NCBI RefSeq assembly: GCF_905475345.1
Contig: NC_066594.1
Coordinates: 7,852,001-7,916,000 of the forward strand
Origin: Vespula vulgaris
Lineage: Eukaryota > Arthropoda > Insecta > Hymenoptera > Vespidae
Reading direction: 5' to 3'
Length of the DNA: 64,000 nucleotides
Made by a program: the position numbers and the translations under genes
Shown here: positions 42,696-54,133 of the stretch, one piece after another
Layout of the letters: each line of letters opens with the position of its first letter
Numbering within the stretch: position 1 is the first letter of the stretch
The notes under the pieces: model-generated
Told to the model about the DNA's origin: nothing
The model's database searches: none
What the model saw: only the letters and a program-made list of their open reading frames with translations

Positions 42696-43701
42696 CTCGA
42701 TGAAGAATCTTCTTTCGAACGTTTTCCGAGACATCGAAATACGATAAAGACTCTCGATATTTTCAATGAGTCTTTTCGTTTTTTGTTTTTTCCCCATGAA
42801 AGAACGCTAGGATATCCTTGTGCAAAGATGTATATATATATATATATATATGGTACGTGTAGATAAGTGGCTTTAATTAGACCACTCGCAACCACTTCCC
42901 ATCGACGATCTCGAAATTGCAATCGTTAGAAACGTTACCTCGAGTATTACCCTTACGGGAAAAATCCCTCTCGAGTCTGCCTATCTATCAAAGTATCATC
43001 GAGTGTTTACTCGAAACAAAAAAACCCTTTATCCATGGGATCCCGCGAGGAAGTATTTGCGATAGTTAAAAATCCTTCGACGGATATCAGACGATAACGC
43101 AATTAGGTAGCTAGCGAGTAAACGGACTCTCGACGAAATATTAAGAAAAAGAGGAAGAAAAAAGAGAAAGAAAAAAGAAAGAAAAAGATGCTTCCCAATT
43201 CGAGTAACGGATCGTTCGTTCTTAAGCTCGGTCTCTCTAAACATTGGCGAGCACGAACGCGAATTTGCGGTTCCGCATGCGGCACGATACAATATGTAGT
43301 CGTGGCCTCCTGCCACGGTTTTCGGAGGTGCTATCGGACACGTGGTCGGCGGCTCGCGGTTCGCATAAATAATATCAAAGCACGCCAGAGCCTAGACTCA
43401 TTAAATAGTAGCTGAATCTCGTAATACTCACGTAATGCGGCTGAAATGAGAAATGAGTAATGGGGTCAGAACGTAGCAGAAGCCACGAGGAAGTTCGGTA
43501 TTGCCGAGAGTATAATCCCTTCCTAATGACGTGCCCATTTTTAGCTTTAATACAGCTGACACGCAGTAACGATGAACATATCCGCACGTTTCCGCGTATT
43601 TCCTGCAGGGATTAGCGGACTTTGCGAGCGGAATAATGCGCGTGTACGCGAAAGACGTACGAAGGGAACTAAAGATCGTAACTTCTCTCGTTCCGTTAGT
43701 T

Positions 43702-43704
43702 TCT

Positions 43705-43741
<37 letters not shown>
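43702..43741. repeat. TC array joined to a GC array
   Basis: About thirteen TC units pass into about seven GC units, a Z-DNA-prone alternation about 180 bases upstream of the receptor exon. Confidence 0.9.
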
Positions 43742-43744
<3 letters not shown>

Positions 43745-43888
43745 TTCTTTATACCTAACGTAAATCTTTATAAATCTTCTCACGCGTTCGCCTTCGTTCT
43801 TTCTCAAAATCCCGTTAATTTCGCTGTGGTCACGACGTAGCACTTTTCTTGCCATTTTTCAAACTTGCCTCTACCGTCTCGGATTCTT

Positions 43889-43924
43889 TAGCACTAACGT
43901 TTCTTTTCATTTTTCTTATTGCAG
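43889..43924 (+). other. Splice acceptor of the capricious-like coding exon
   Basis: A pyrimidine-rich run (TTTCTTTTCATTTTTCTTA) leads into TTGCAG, with the AG at 43923-43924. The receptor frame upstream contains a TAG at 43889-43891 and no ATG, so the coding exon must be joined to an upstream exon. Because the junction is in phase 0, the missing exon must end on a codon boundary and supply the start of the signal peptide. Confidence 0.85.
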
Positions 43925-45607
43925 ATTTACGGACGGAACAGTAGCGGGAAGAACGGATTACGTTTGCTTTTATTGGCCTGCCTGATCGTAATGAGCAGCG
44001 CTGGATTTTGTCCCAACGGTTGCACTTGCGACGACGATACCCTCGTCGTGTCGTGCGTGGGTGCCAGCTTGGAGGTTATACCGATCGCTCTTAATCCGAG
44101 CATACAACGATTGGTATTGAAAGAGAATCGAATAAAGACGGTCGAGGCCGCTGTATTTCAATTTTACGGCGACCTCAAGAACGTCGACCTTTCGAGCAAT
44201 CATCTGTTCAACATTCCAGACGGTAGCTTCGAGGCGCAGAAACAAGTGGTGGAGTTGCATTTGAAGCACAACAAGATCTCGGCGCTGACGGAGAAGACGT
44301 TTCAAGGCTTAAAATCTTTGACGGTGCTGAATTTGCGCGACAATTACTTGGAAAGCCTTAAGAACGGGCTCTTCGCGTCTCTACAAAAGTTGGAGGAACT
44401 CGATCTCGGTCAGAATCGAATCTCCAAGGTGGAGCCCAACGCCTTTCAGAAGCTCGGCACCCTGAGAGTCCTGTATCTCGACGACAATCAACTGAGAACG
44501 ATACCGTCGCCCGCGCTGGCGCCATTGAACGCCCTTGCCGAGCTTCACATAGGTTGGAACGCGTTTTCGACGTTGCCGGACGACGCTTTCAAAGGGCTCG
44601 AACAACTGACCATTCTGGACGTTATGGGCGCCGGTCTGGACAACATCAGCGACGGCGCCTTCCGAGGTCTCAACGCTTTACGTACTCTGAAACTTGGCGG
44701 GAACAAGTTGCGCGAAGTACCGACAAAGCAACTCGCGGTGCTACCACGGCTCGAGGAACTCACCCTCGGTCAGAACTTCTTTACCATTCTGAGATCGGGA
44801 GCCTTTCAGGGTCTCTCGAAACTCAAGAAGCTCGACATCTCCGGCTCGAAGCTCTTGACCACCGTGGAACGCGGTGCCTTTTCGGACAATGCCAACTTGG
44901 AGAGTCTCGTGTTGAACAGCAACAAGCGTTTAGCCACGATGGAGGACGGTTCCTTGGCGGGCTTGCCGAATCTGCGACACCTCATGTTACGGGATAACGC
45001 GTTCACGAGCTTTTCCGAGTCCCTGGTCGCTTGGAACGAGCTACGTAGATTGGATCTGAGCGAGAACCCGATCGTATGCGACTGCAGTCTGATGTGGTTG
45101 GCCGAGGTGCTCGTGCCGCGAAACTCCAGTCCGGTGATATGCGCCGAGCCGGCGGAATCCAAAGGGAAATCGATCAAGGGTATGACGCCGGACGAGCTGG
45201 GTTGCGCCTTCTCGGATCCTCGTAAGCAGGCCCTCCTGGCGACTCTGTGCGCGGGTGGCCTCGCCCTCTTTACGGGCCTAGCACTGATACTCTATTACAG
45301 ATGTCGAAGGCGCGTCAGGGACGCTTTGAAGGATTACAAGTGGAAGAATCGCGGTATTTCGAGGAAGGAGCACGAGTACCAAAAGACCTTCTCCGACGAC
45401 GAGTACATCGTCAGATCGGCCCACGCTCATCATCATCATCATCATCACCAAACGCAGAATCAACCTATACCGCCTCACCATCATCATCATCATCTGCAGC
45501 AGCAACAACAACAGCAGCACCAGCTGCAACAGCAGCAGCAGCAGCAGCAGCAACAGCACGGGCAGATGACGGTGGGGATGAAGCCGATACCCGTGACGGA
45601 ACTGTAG
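43925..45607 (+). CDS. caps: Capricious/tartan-type LRR transmembrane receptor, main coding exon to the first stop
   Basis: Single-pass cell-surface receptor of the Drosophila Capricious/Tartan family, which works in cell affinity, layer targeting and synaptic matching. Counting from the codon at 43919, the protein shows a hydrophobic signal core (about 14-30), a cysteine-rich LRR N-cap (CPNGCTC, about 31-37), roughly a dozen LRRs (about 60-385) with repeated LxxLxLxxN cores, a C-cap starting NPIVCDC (about 383-430), one membrane helix (about 438-460) and a basic juxtamembrane stretch YRCRRR. The tail has a KTFSDDEYIVR block, then His and Gln runs, and ends PIPVTEL at a TAG. The exon opens right after a pyrimidine tract and CAG at 43922-43924, in phase 0. 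In-frame upstream codons hit a TAG at 43889 with no ATG, so the start codon lies in an unseen upstream exon and this CDS is 5'-partial. Family call is firm; capricious versus tartan is less certain. Confidence 0.92.
   Translation: MYGRNSSGKNGLRLLLLACLIVMSSAGFCPNGCTCDDDTLVVSCVGASLEVIPIALNPSIQRLVLKENRIKTVEAAVFQFYGDLKNVDLSSNHLFNIPDGSFEAQKQVVELHLKHNKISALTEKTFQGLKSLTVLNLRDNYLESLKNGLFASLQKLEELDLGQNRISKVEPNAFQKLGTLRVLYLDDNQLRTIPSPALAPLNALAELHIGWNAFSTLPDDAFKGLEQLTILDVMGAGLDNISDGAFRGLNALRTLKLGGNKLREVPTKQLAVLPRLEELTLGQNFFTILRSGAFQGLSKLKKLDISGSKLLTTVERGAFSDNANLESLVLNSNKRLATMEDGSLAGLPNLRHLMLRDNAFTSFSESLVAWNELRRLDLSENPIVCDCSLMWLAEVLVPRNSSPVICAEPAESKGKSIKGMTPDELGCAFSDPRKQALLATLCAGGLALFTGLALILYYRCRRRVRDALKDYKWKNRGISRKEHEYQKTFSDDEYIVRSAHAHHHHHHHQTQNQPIPPHHHHHHLQQQQQQQHQLQQQQQQQQQQHGQMTVGMKPIPVTEL
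45419..45560 (+). repeat. CAT/CAC and CAG/CAA coding repeats (poly-His, poly-Gln)
   Basis: Imperfect CAT/CAC runs encode eight and six histidines and mixed CAG/CAA runs encode seven and ten glutamines in the cytoplasmic tail, ending about 45 bases before the TAG. Codon interruptions suggest older, fairly stable runs, but the length may still vary between individuals. Confidence 0.9.
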
Positions 45608-45653
45608 CTAGAACTTCGGGCGGCGAGCCCCGGCACCGGAGGTGTTTGGTTCT
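45605..45653 (+). promoter_or_regulatory. Leaky-stop context with downstream hairpin
   Basis: The receptor stop reads TAG followed by CTAG (45605-45611). A C after the stop, and CUA in particular, is the context linked to efficient readthrough in animals, best studied for UGA-CUA(G). Starting three bases after the stop, AGAAC (45610-45614) can pair with GTTCT (45649-45653), enclosing an inner CGGG (45617-45620)/CCCG (45629-45632) stem. Stable structures just downstream of stops stimulate readthrough in some insect genes. The pairing is seen by eye; no folding energy was computed. Confidence 0.5.
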
Positions 45654-46396
45654 TGCCCCACGGTAGTACCACGCTCGCCGAGGGCTTCACCTACATCGAC
45701 GGTGAGACGGCGCGTCAAATGCGTCGTCCGGGAACGCTGCCCGCGTCGAGCGGTCATCATCATCGCTCCAGCGGCGGAGGAGGGGGAGGGGGAGGAGGAG
45801 GAGGAGGAGGCGGTGGCGGTGGCGGAGGCGGTGGGCCAGGTGGAATGTCAGTCGAGGAGAGCTCATCGTCCTTGAACGGTACCGGTGATGATCGTGCCGT
45901 CGCCGGAAGCGGTTCCACCGTTCCCGGTGCTTCCGGTAGCGGCAATAACGGCAGCACCGGTAGATCGCATTATTCCAATCTCTCGCTACGCCGTACGCCA
46001 CAGCCGCCTCAGCTGCCGTCGAGGGGCAACGATTGCATCGATAGGATGCACGGCGAGTCGAGGATTCAGAACGGAATACCCGGACACCATCCACCCCCGC
46101 CTCTACCCTCGAGGCACCAATCCACTTGCTCCCAATCCTCTTATCCGACGCTGCCCGTTAACGGACACGGAGCTCATCACTATCATCACTATCCCCGTGA
46201 GCGTGACAAGGATAGATCGTCGACGCGCGAGAGGAATAATCGTGACAGGGATGCTGGTGCAGGCGGAGGTGGAGGCGGAAGCGGTGGAGGAGGAGGAGGA
46301 GGAGGGCTTCGTGCCGACAAACATCGCGAGGCACAACTCGAGATGGAACTTCACGACGGTCTCGATGTTGCTGGCATTGGAACTTATCGAGCGTAA
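45608..46396 (+). CDS. In-frame readthrough extension of the capricious-like receptor (candidate)
   Basis: The reading frame of the receptor continues without a break past its TAG for 262 sense codons to a TAA at 46394-46396. The stretch would add a second cytoplasmic tail. It begins LELRAASPGTGGVWFLPHG, has two glycine runs (about 45772-45840 and 46259-46304), a Ser/Thr/Asn-rich part, a proline/histidine-rich part with two P-x-L-P-S-R motifs (46007-46024 and 46097-46114; class II SH3-ligand pattern) and a charged RERDKDRSSTRERN patch, and ends GIGTYRA. Third codon positions outside the glycine runs are mostly G or C, as in the receptor itself. Because the region is GC-rich, other frames are also partly open, so openness alone is not proof. 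Production could be by stop-codon readthrough or UAG-to-UGG editing. Alternatively it is 3' UTR that only looks coding. Confidence 0.6.
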   Translation, partial: LELRAASPGTGGVWFLPHGSTTLAEGFTYIDGETARQMRRPGTLPASSGHHHRSSGGGGGGGGGGGGGGGGGGGGGPGGMSVEESSSSLNGTGDDRAVAGSGSTVPGASGSGNNGSTGRSHYSNLSLRRTPQPPQLPSRGNDCIDRMHGESRIQNGIPGHHPPPPLPSRHQSTCSQSSYPTLPVNGHGAHHYHHYPRERDKDRSSTRERNNRDRDAGAGGGGGGSGGGGGGGGLRADKHREAQLEMELHDGLDVAGIGTYRA

Positions 46397-46736
46397 ATAA
46401 CGAGGAACGACGTTAAACTTTAAAAATCTCTTACAAAATTGACATCGTTCTTGTGACACCGTCGAATTAAACCGACCGACCGATCGACCGACCGACCGAC
46501 CTACCGACGATGTATTAAAAACTTTTCCATTGGCCGATACGACGGACGTAAAGGACGATAATAATCTCATTGAGATTCGCAAGTCTTGCTTCGTTGTTGC
46601 CTTGGTGCGCGATAGACGCGATCTTGACGTAACACAACTATGGAAATGCGTCCGACGTCGGAGATACCACGAGTTTCGTGGATGATGGGAGTGCCAGGGA
46701 AACCCCCTTTGACCCTTTCTCTCTCTCCCTCTCACG

Positions 46737-46773
<37 letters not shown>

Positions 46774-49700
46774 TCCCTCTCCCCCTCTCTCTCTCTCTCT
46801 TCATCGTGCACAGCCCAACGAAAGAGAAATCGTACCGAGGGTACGAACCACGTACTGCCGTTTTAAATATTCTACAAATTTTACCCCAAACACGAACATC
46901 CACTACGAAAAGGGCGAAATGAAAGCAGTCTTCTTTCGACTACCAATTAACGAAAAATCGTCGGTCTTGAGAAACGAAAGACTAGTGTGCGCTATCGAGT
47001 GTCGGTAACCAGGTCGATTGGGATGGTAGATTTGGAACGTCGATGATGACTGAAAAATCTCAATGATACGCACGTGATTTTAAGGAATCGAGAGGTATCG
47101 ACAAAATGACTCGTGTGAATTAGAATACGAAGAATCATCGATCGATCGATCGATGCTTAGAGCCGACGAGAACGTAGAAAATGAGAAAGAGAGAAAAAAT
47201 GAGAGAGAGGGAGAGAGAGAGAGAGAGAGAAAGAGATAGATCTTCATCCGTAGACGTAACATGCGTGTCTTTAGGATAGGGTTTAGGGTCTCGAAAATAG
47301 GGTCGACGACGCGTTTTTTCTCGCGTTTCGGCTTCTAACGTGTAGGATCAACGTCTGTATCATAAAAAAGGGACAAAAAGAGAGACGATCGTCTCTCTTC
47401 ACTATAATAGCGCATCGCAATTATATACATACATATAAATATACATGTATACATAAAAATATATAGGTATATATATATATTCTAAACGGTCGAATTATTT
47501 TCTAAATAAAAACACCAATGTATAGAGGTACGACGGAGAACGTTAGTGCGGCTAGTGTTCGCGACGTAAGACGAGGGGATGTAGTTTAAAAACTTTGGAT
47601 ACGTTTTTGCCAGAACGAACCAAAATGATATTTAAAAATAATAATAATAATAATTATAATAATAATAATAATAATTAAAGACAAAACGAATAAATGAAAA
47701 AATAAAATCAAACGTTCAAACGGCAGAAATACGTATCCCAATCATTTTACCTTCTGTCCCTCGATCGAGATCGAGTATCGAAATAAAGACAAACAAGAAA
47801 GAGAGAGAGAGAGAGAGAGAGGGAAGAAATAAATAAATGAACAAATAAAAGAAGCTAGGTACAGAAGGGATATTTATCAAAATGGTGGAAAAATGTTCGA
47901 GACAGTGAATAAATACGCTCGTCGAATTTTATTAGGCGACACTTCTTTCCTTTTAGTGCTCGTTGTACGATGATCTATATGACGTTGATCTGGAGAAAAA
48001 ATTCCGTTCGAAATTGATCTATAAATAATAAGCGCAAATTTTTATATAGTTATATTATATTATTATTATATATATATAATATATAACTATACAAAAATAT
48101 ATATGTATAGCTATGTATTTTATTCGTCTTATTTATTTCGCGAAACGGACGACCTTTTCCTTTGCATCGAAATTGCAGCTGAGACGATTGATCGATCGTT
48201 TTTCGAGTCATATCAATAATAAAAAGAATTCTCGTACTAACCGTTTCGCGTTTAGAAAATAAAATAAAAAACAGATAAATAAATAAATAGAAAGGAAAAA
48301 AAAACGATCGAACATAATAAAATGTAAAAGTCTGGAACAAAAATTTTCCTTTTCGAGATCGCACGATACGTAAATACAGATACGCGGACACGCAGACACG
48401 TACACACATATCATGATTCATTGATAAACCAAAGCAGATACACGCTTTGATAGATCCATGCAAAAGAGGGGGAGAGACGGGGTAGAAATTTGTCAAGTTT
48501 CGAATTATACTCGTTGGAAGTTTCGTGCTCCTTGAAAGGTAGACTCAAGAGAGGACTTCTTGGAAGATCCAATGATCCTCGATGCATCGTCTGTTCGTGT
48601 CCTTCTTCCTTAGAAAAGGTACGAGTTTTCGCCGGAAGCTCCGTGACGAGTTCTCAACCTTTCTGTATTAAAATGCACCGGGTGCGGTCGACTTTAAGTT
48701 AGTTAGTTTTCAAGCACGGTAATCGTTAAGAGAGAAAAAGAGAGAGAGAGAGAGAGACGAAAGAGAAAGAGAGAAACACAAACGCGAACGCTTTGCTCGT
48801 ATACGCAAGAAAGAGAAAGGAAAAAAAGGATGATGAAAGATGGACGAAGAGAGAGAGCGAGAGAGAGAGAAGAGACTGAGCCGGTGCAACCACTCGCCAG
48901 TAGAAAGATGTACTTTGCGGAACGAGATTATTTTTCCGCTCGAGTGTACCCAGTGGAATTCCACGGTCACCCTGCCTGAGAAAGGTGACTGCACTTTGAA
49001 TCGACTCGCGTTCTGCCGTTATGCAGGGCGTGGAGCACCGGAATTTCAACTTTGTAGAAGGGAGATCTATGGCGTCCTCGAAAAACGATATTACGGGATG
49101 CTACGAGTCTACTCGTTGCTCTTCTTCGACAATTTTCCTTCTACTTCTTCTTCTTCTTCTTCTTATTTCTCTTTTTGTCGTTCTGTTTATTTCTTTTTTT
49201 TTTTCATTCATCTTTTCGTTTCTTTTATTTTCTTTTCTGATACGAAAAACTACGAACAACTTGGCAAGATTTCACCCTTTCAAGAAAAAAAGATATATAT
49301 ATATATATATAATCTCTCAGTAACTGTTAACCTTTGCAACTTGTTCACAAAGTTGATTCAACGATATCAAAGCTCAAAGGTCGTCCGTATTTCTTATCGA
49401 CGCTTTTACCCAGGTACATATATTATATATCGATGCAATTCGACGTAAGCGATGTGCGATATTATGTAAATAAATATTATTTTCAATTGCAATTCTATAA
49501 TTGTCATATTTTCGTTCGATATGTAATTAAACATCGTCGTGACGATTAAACGATTCCAAAATTATTTTCGTCCGCGCGAACGACGATAATTTATCGACTT
49601 TGATTATCTTCGATATACCATATAAATATAACACATTCCTTTGCCGATTATCCAGGCATCTTTTTTATTATATTTTCGATAATAATATGTAAGAGATTGT

Positions 49701-51000
49701 ACGAAGGGATATTAAAATGTAAAACGTAAGCCTGTATAAACAAATGAATAAAAAAAAAACGAACGAACGAACGAACAATAAAGAAAAGGAGAAAGAACCA
49801 TTCAAATTACAAGATATCTATGGTGTTAACGGAAAGAAAGAGAGAGAGAGAACATGTCATTTTCTTACGATCAAAAAGAAAAAGATACACATTTCAAAGG
49901 GTGAATTAATCAAACGCGTTAAGATGCAAATAATTCTTGAATTGATCCGAGAAACCGATGGAAGACGTTTGAATTTCAATGAGATTTTTAACCTCTCGTC
50001 GTAACAATTCGAAGAATGTACTTTGATGTACTAACAAGTACGTGTTAAACATGAAATATCATTGTCGAAGTTTATGATTAAAAAGTGAAGTATCTAATAC
50101 GACTAAGAGATATCTATCCGTGATGCGCAATGATAAAAGCTAATAATTCGAACGTCTTCGGAATTTTAAACGCGTTATGCGCATGCGTAAAAAAAAAGAG
50201 AGAGAGAAAGAGAGATGAAAATTGAAAAAGGAATTTTGGAGTAAAAAAAATGAAAAAAAAAAATCGATTGGCACGCCGCAGGAGAGAAGGGATGGTCGTA
50301 TTACAAAGGATACGTTAAAATTTTTAAAAAGGGAATCAATTTGATCGCAAACAAGAGAGACAGAGAAAAAAAGAGATAGATAGAGAGAAAGAGAGAGAGA
50401 GAGAGAGAGAGGGGAGAGAGAGAGAAGATTATTCCGTTTATCTCGCAAAGCTTGTAAATTATTTCTTGTAAAACCAACGATAACATGGAAGCACCGAATA
50501 TACACACAAATACACATCAATGAGAAATGAAAGCTTCTTTCACGTACGTGTCAGAGCTTTTATCGTCGAATGAGAACAGAGCCTGGCTCGATCAAAGGGG
50601 TAAAACACAAATACATAAACTCGATCTATATATATGTACGTATATGCTGGAAACAAAACCGTGCATCTTCCAATTACTTCTTTTTTTATTTGTTTATATT
50701 TTTTATTTTTTTTATTCCTTTAATCTTTTCTCCTCTTTTCTTTTCTTGTTTTATCCTTCTTCTTTTTTCTTTTTGTCAATTCTTGCTCGACAATATGCGA
50801 AAATAAAAGTAGGAAGAAGATAAAATAGAAAACGCAATTGTTCGTATCTCTTCAGTTTTGCGTTTCGTAACTGAAATGTCGTTGTACGCCGTACCAAATC
50901 TACTCAATTTGTTTAGAATTTTAGTCAAATTGCAACGACAAAATACTCGATCCTGACTCTTAATATTTCATATTTAAAATAAATTTAGTTTAATAATTGA
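46397..51000 (+). other. 3' UTR and flank of the receptor gene
   Basis: Follows the TAA at 46394-46396. CA/CT arrays lie at 46736-46800, an ATCG run at 47137-47154, GA at 47199-47231 and AAT at 47637-47680. AATAAA occurs near 47503, 47691, 47780 and later, so the true 3' end is not determined. TGTAAATA at about 49465 matches a Pumilio site. No second gene is seen. Confidence 0.5.
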
Positions 51001-52383
51001 GCTTGACGTCGCAAAAATGACAAAAATTGTTGTTCTCGTTAAATAAAAAATAACGTACGATTTAGGCATATAACTTCATCAGTTTTCTTTATATTTTTCG
51101 TTTAGTAAAGTTAATCGATTTGACAAAACGAACGGCTCGATAGTCTCTCTCTCTTTCTCTCCCTCTCTCTTTTCCTTCTAAAATGAAAAACGAAAAGAGA
51201 AGTTGGATCTGAGTAGTCTGTAAGAAACGAAATGATATTTTTAAAAGAATACAAGTTCTGTTACGTATTATTATTAATATCAACGAAATATATGCAGCTC
51301 GAATCGGAAACTTTATAATTCGTCGGAAAACAAGATAAAGAAAAATGATGAAGTTTCGAGAAGAGATATCGAAAGGGACTTTACGAATCGATTTTTCCAA
51401 TAACTTTTTACTCTTCGGTGTGTCCTATTGTAAACAGAGAAAAGAAAAAAGGAGCAGAAATAATTAAAAAAAAAGAAAAGAAAAAGAAAAAGAAAAAAAA
51501 AAGAAAAGAAAAGAAAAGAAAGAAAGAGAGAGAGAGAAGAAAAAGAAGAAGTAGAAGAATAGGAGAGAGAAAAAAAATTACAAAGAAGGAGTTTCGTTTC
51601 TACAGGAGGAAAAAAGAGAGAGAAGGAAAGAGAGAGAGAGAGAGAGAAAAAAAGGAGGATAAAAAAAACGATGACCGACACATTTACGTAGCGTGTCTGT
51701 AATTAATATATTGTAAATGTCCGAGATGTGTCAAGTATCATATAGATAGTTCAAGAGAGTATTATTATTAGCCTTCCGGCGAGATAATGGTTACAAAAAA
51801 AAAAGGAAAAAAAAAAAACATGTATATTTTACGATATGACTGTCATACTTAATAAATGAGGAAGCAAACAAAAAATAAAGGAAAGAAAAAAAGGAAAAAA
51901 AAGAGAGAGAGAGAGAGAAGAAAAAAGAATATTGAAATGTAACGAATCCGCTAGTCAGAAATAATGCGAAAAGAACGAAGATGAAGAAGGAATAAATAGA
52001 AGGAGAGAAAGAGAGATAGAAATATAATGTGTAGAATACGATCGAAATAATTTAATCGTCATAGATATTAAATTATTGTACAAAATTGAATGCCGGTAGC
52101 ACGTAAGGGCCTATATATACATATATATATATTTTTTTTTCCTTCTTGTTTTTCTATCGATTATGTTATATATACATATACATACATACATACATACATA
52201 TATATATATATGTATGTATGTATATATATATATATGAAAAGCGAAGCGCGATTTAGCGTCAAATATCGTAATATCTATGCACACGACGATTTATCCACGT
52301 TCCTTTGGCGCGTATCGAAGATAAAATAAGAGTCCTGGCCTCCCTCCATAGTAGATTTTACGAACTTATCGAGCATCGTTGCG

Positions 52384-52418
<35 letters not shown>

Positions 52419-52459
52419 ACGAGAGAAAAGATAAATAGATAAATAAAGAAAGAAAGAAT

Positions 52460-52505
<46 letters not shown>

Positions 52506-52714
52506 TTCCAAGAGCTTTGCCTCCAACATATTGTATCACACTTTATGCGTAATTTCGAGTCGCGAAATATTCCCGTAAGATTCCCCATAAGAATCGTATT
52601 GCGACTTACCAATCGAATCCCGAATACATAGGACTTATCTCTCGCGAAGACGTTCTCCATAAAGTCCGAAACCGTTCGAGATTCGAGAACTGCAACATGC
52701 TATCATCTTCTTAT

Positions 52715-52790
52715 ATGTATGTATTGTATGTGTGTATGTATGTATGTTTGTATGTATGTATGTATGGATGGATGGATGTATGGATGGATG
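52715..52790. repeat. TGTA/TGGA tetranucleotide array
   Basis: TGTA units pass into TGGA units. Confidence 0.85.
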
Positions 52791-53282
52791 TATTACAAAT
52801 GTCGAAAAAGTTGTGTGCGAGTTACTAGTTGCTCTAACCTCTATCCATTACGTTCTATTACGATCGAGAGTATATATATAAAGAATAGAAAAATGAGAAG
52901 AGACGAGTTTTATATATATTTTTTTTTTTTTGGTTTTTGTTCTCTTCTTCGTCGATCGATACACACAACTCTCGAATACTCGACGTCGTCGATTATGAAA
53001 CGTTAATCAAATTTTTTATTCGTCCGTACTATACACATTCCATACGAGAGAAAAGAAAAACAGCAAATACATAGGACGGCCACACACGCACACGTACACG
53101 CGCACCATAATGACAATTCGATATCAAAGTGCGTCTTATCTCTCTCTTTGAAAAGAAAGAAAGAAAAAAAAAAGCAAAAGACAAAAAAAATCATAAAAAA
53201 AAGTGGATTAAAAAAGAAAAAAGAAAAAATGTATCGAGTAATTTCTACTGTCGTTTCATGATACGCGCACATCGCGACGCAC

Positions 53283-53283
<1 letters not shown>

Positions 53284-53329
<46 letters not shown>
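53284..53329. repeat. TA dinucleotide array
   Basis: About 23 TA units in the flank downstream of the receptor. Confidence 0.95.
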
Positions 53330-53334
<5 letters not shown>

Positions 53335-53654
53335 AAATACGCGATACACATCACACGTCTGTATACACGCACCACACGCGTGCACGATCAAAGTGTACTT
53401 AAGTTCCGTATTTCTAAGAGATCACCTTACGTATATACATATACACGAGTAAAAATATGTGTACTCACCGTAGATGAGAGAAACGAAGAAGCAAACGATA
53501 CACACAGACAGCAGAGAGAGAAAGAGAGAAAAAGAGAGAGAAAGAGAGGTGGGCCCTTTGTTCGTCCTTCGAATGTAATTGCGACTGTGCTGCGGCCGAC
53601 TTTGGTGTCCACTTGAAAATTCTTCGATCTCGTCGCTCGAAGAAGTTGAAGAAG

Positions 53655-53744
53655 AAGAAGATGATGACTATGACGATGACGATGATGATGATGACGATGA
53701 TGATGATGATAACGACGATGACGACGACGATAATGATGACGATT
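53655..53744. repeat. GAT/GAC trinucleotide array
   Basis: Imperfect GAT, GAC and ATG units over about 90 bases. Confidence 0.9.
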
Positions 53745-54098
53745 AATTTCTTCTTGAGAACCAAAATGGCCTCTCGCGAAGACCGATCCTACACACGCGT
53801 ACGCACAACACAACACTCACTCGAAATATACACATACCCATCGATCACAGACGTTGTACGCGCACACCACACAATATCATCATCACAACACTGTATATTC
53901 GTGTAAAGCATAGCAGAGCCTTATTGAGAAAGCAATATACATCCCTTAAAGGAAAAGGAAGAAGAAAAAAAAAATAAAGAAAAAGAAAAAGAAAAACTGC
54001 TTTAAAAAAAGTACATATTTTCAAGCTGTTAAAAATATCTCTACTTGCGGCGAACGACGTTCATTCCTACGCGTAAAGAAAAAAAAAAGTAAAATAAC

Positions 54099-54133
<35 letters not shown>

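Larger units (their letters stand above)
40000..43888. other. Non-coding upstream flank or intron of the receptor exon
   Basis: Unique islands at about 40200-40540, 42320-42425 and 43180-43690 alternate with TC, ATCT (40551-40590), TTC/ACT (40780-40850) and ATGT (41202-41238) arrays. The islands are repeat-free, GC-balanced and contain TAATTA/TTTATGG-type homeodomain cores, so they are the best places to look for conserved enhancers of the receptor gene. No coding exon with a start codon could be found here. Confidence 0.55.

Noticed and set aside
1..43000. Many open frames made of Ser-Leu, Arg-Glu, Tyr-Ile or Thr-His runs
   Set aside because: These are translations of TC, GA, TA and CA microsatellites; both strands and several frames are open at once and no domain is present.
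43970..45559. Minus-strand and shifted-frame open frames overlapping the receptor exon
   Set aside because: They mirror the GC-rich receptor codons and triplet repeats; the plus-strand frame has a complete LRR receptor architecture.
45572..45666. A 95-base intron that would remove the TAG (donor GTGGGG, acceptor CACGGTAG)
   Set aside because: The donor is poor and 95 is not a multiple of three, so removal would shift the frame away from the extension.
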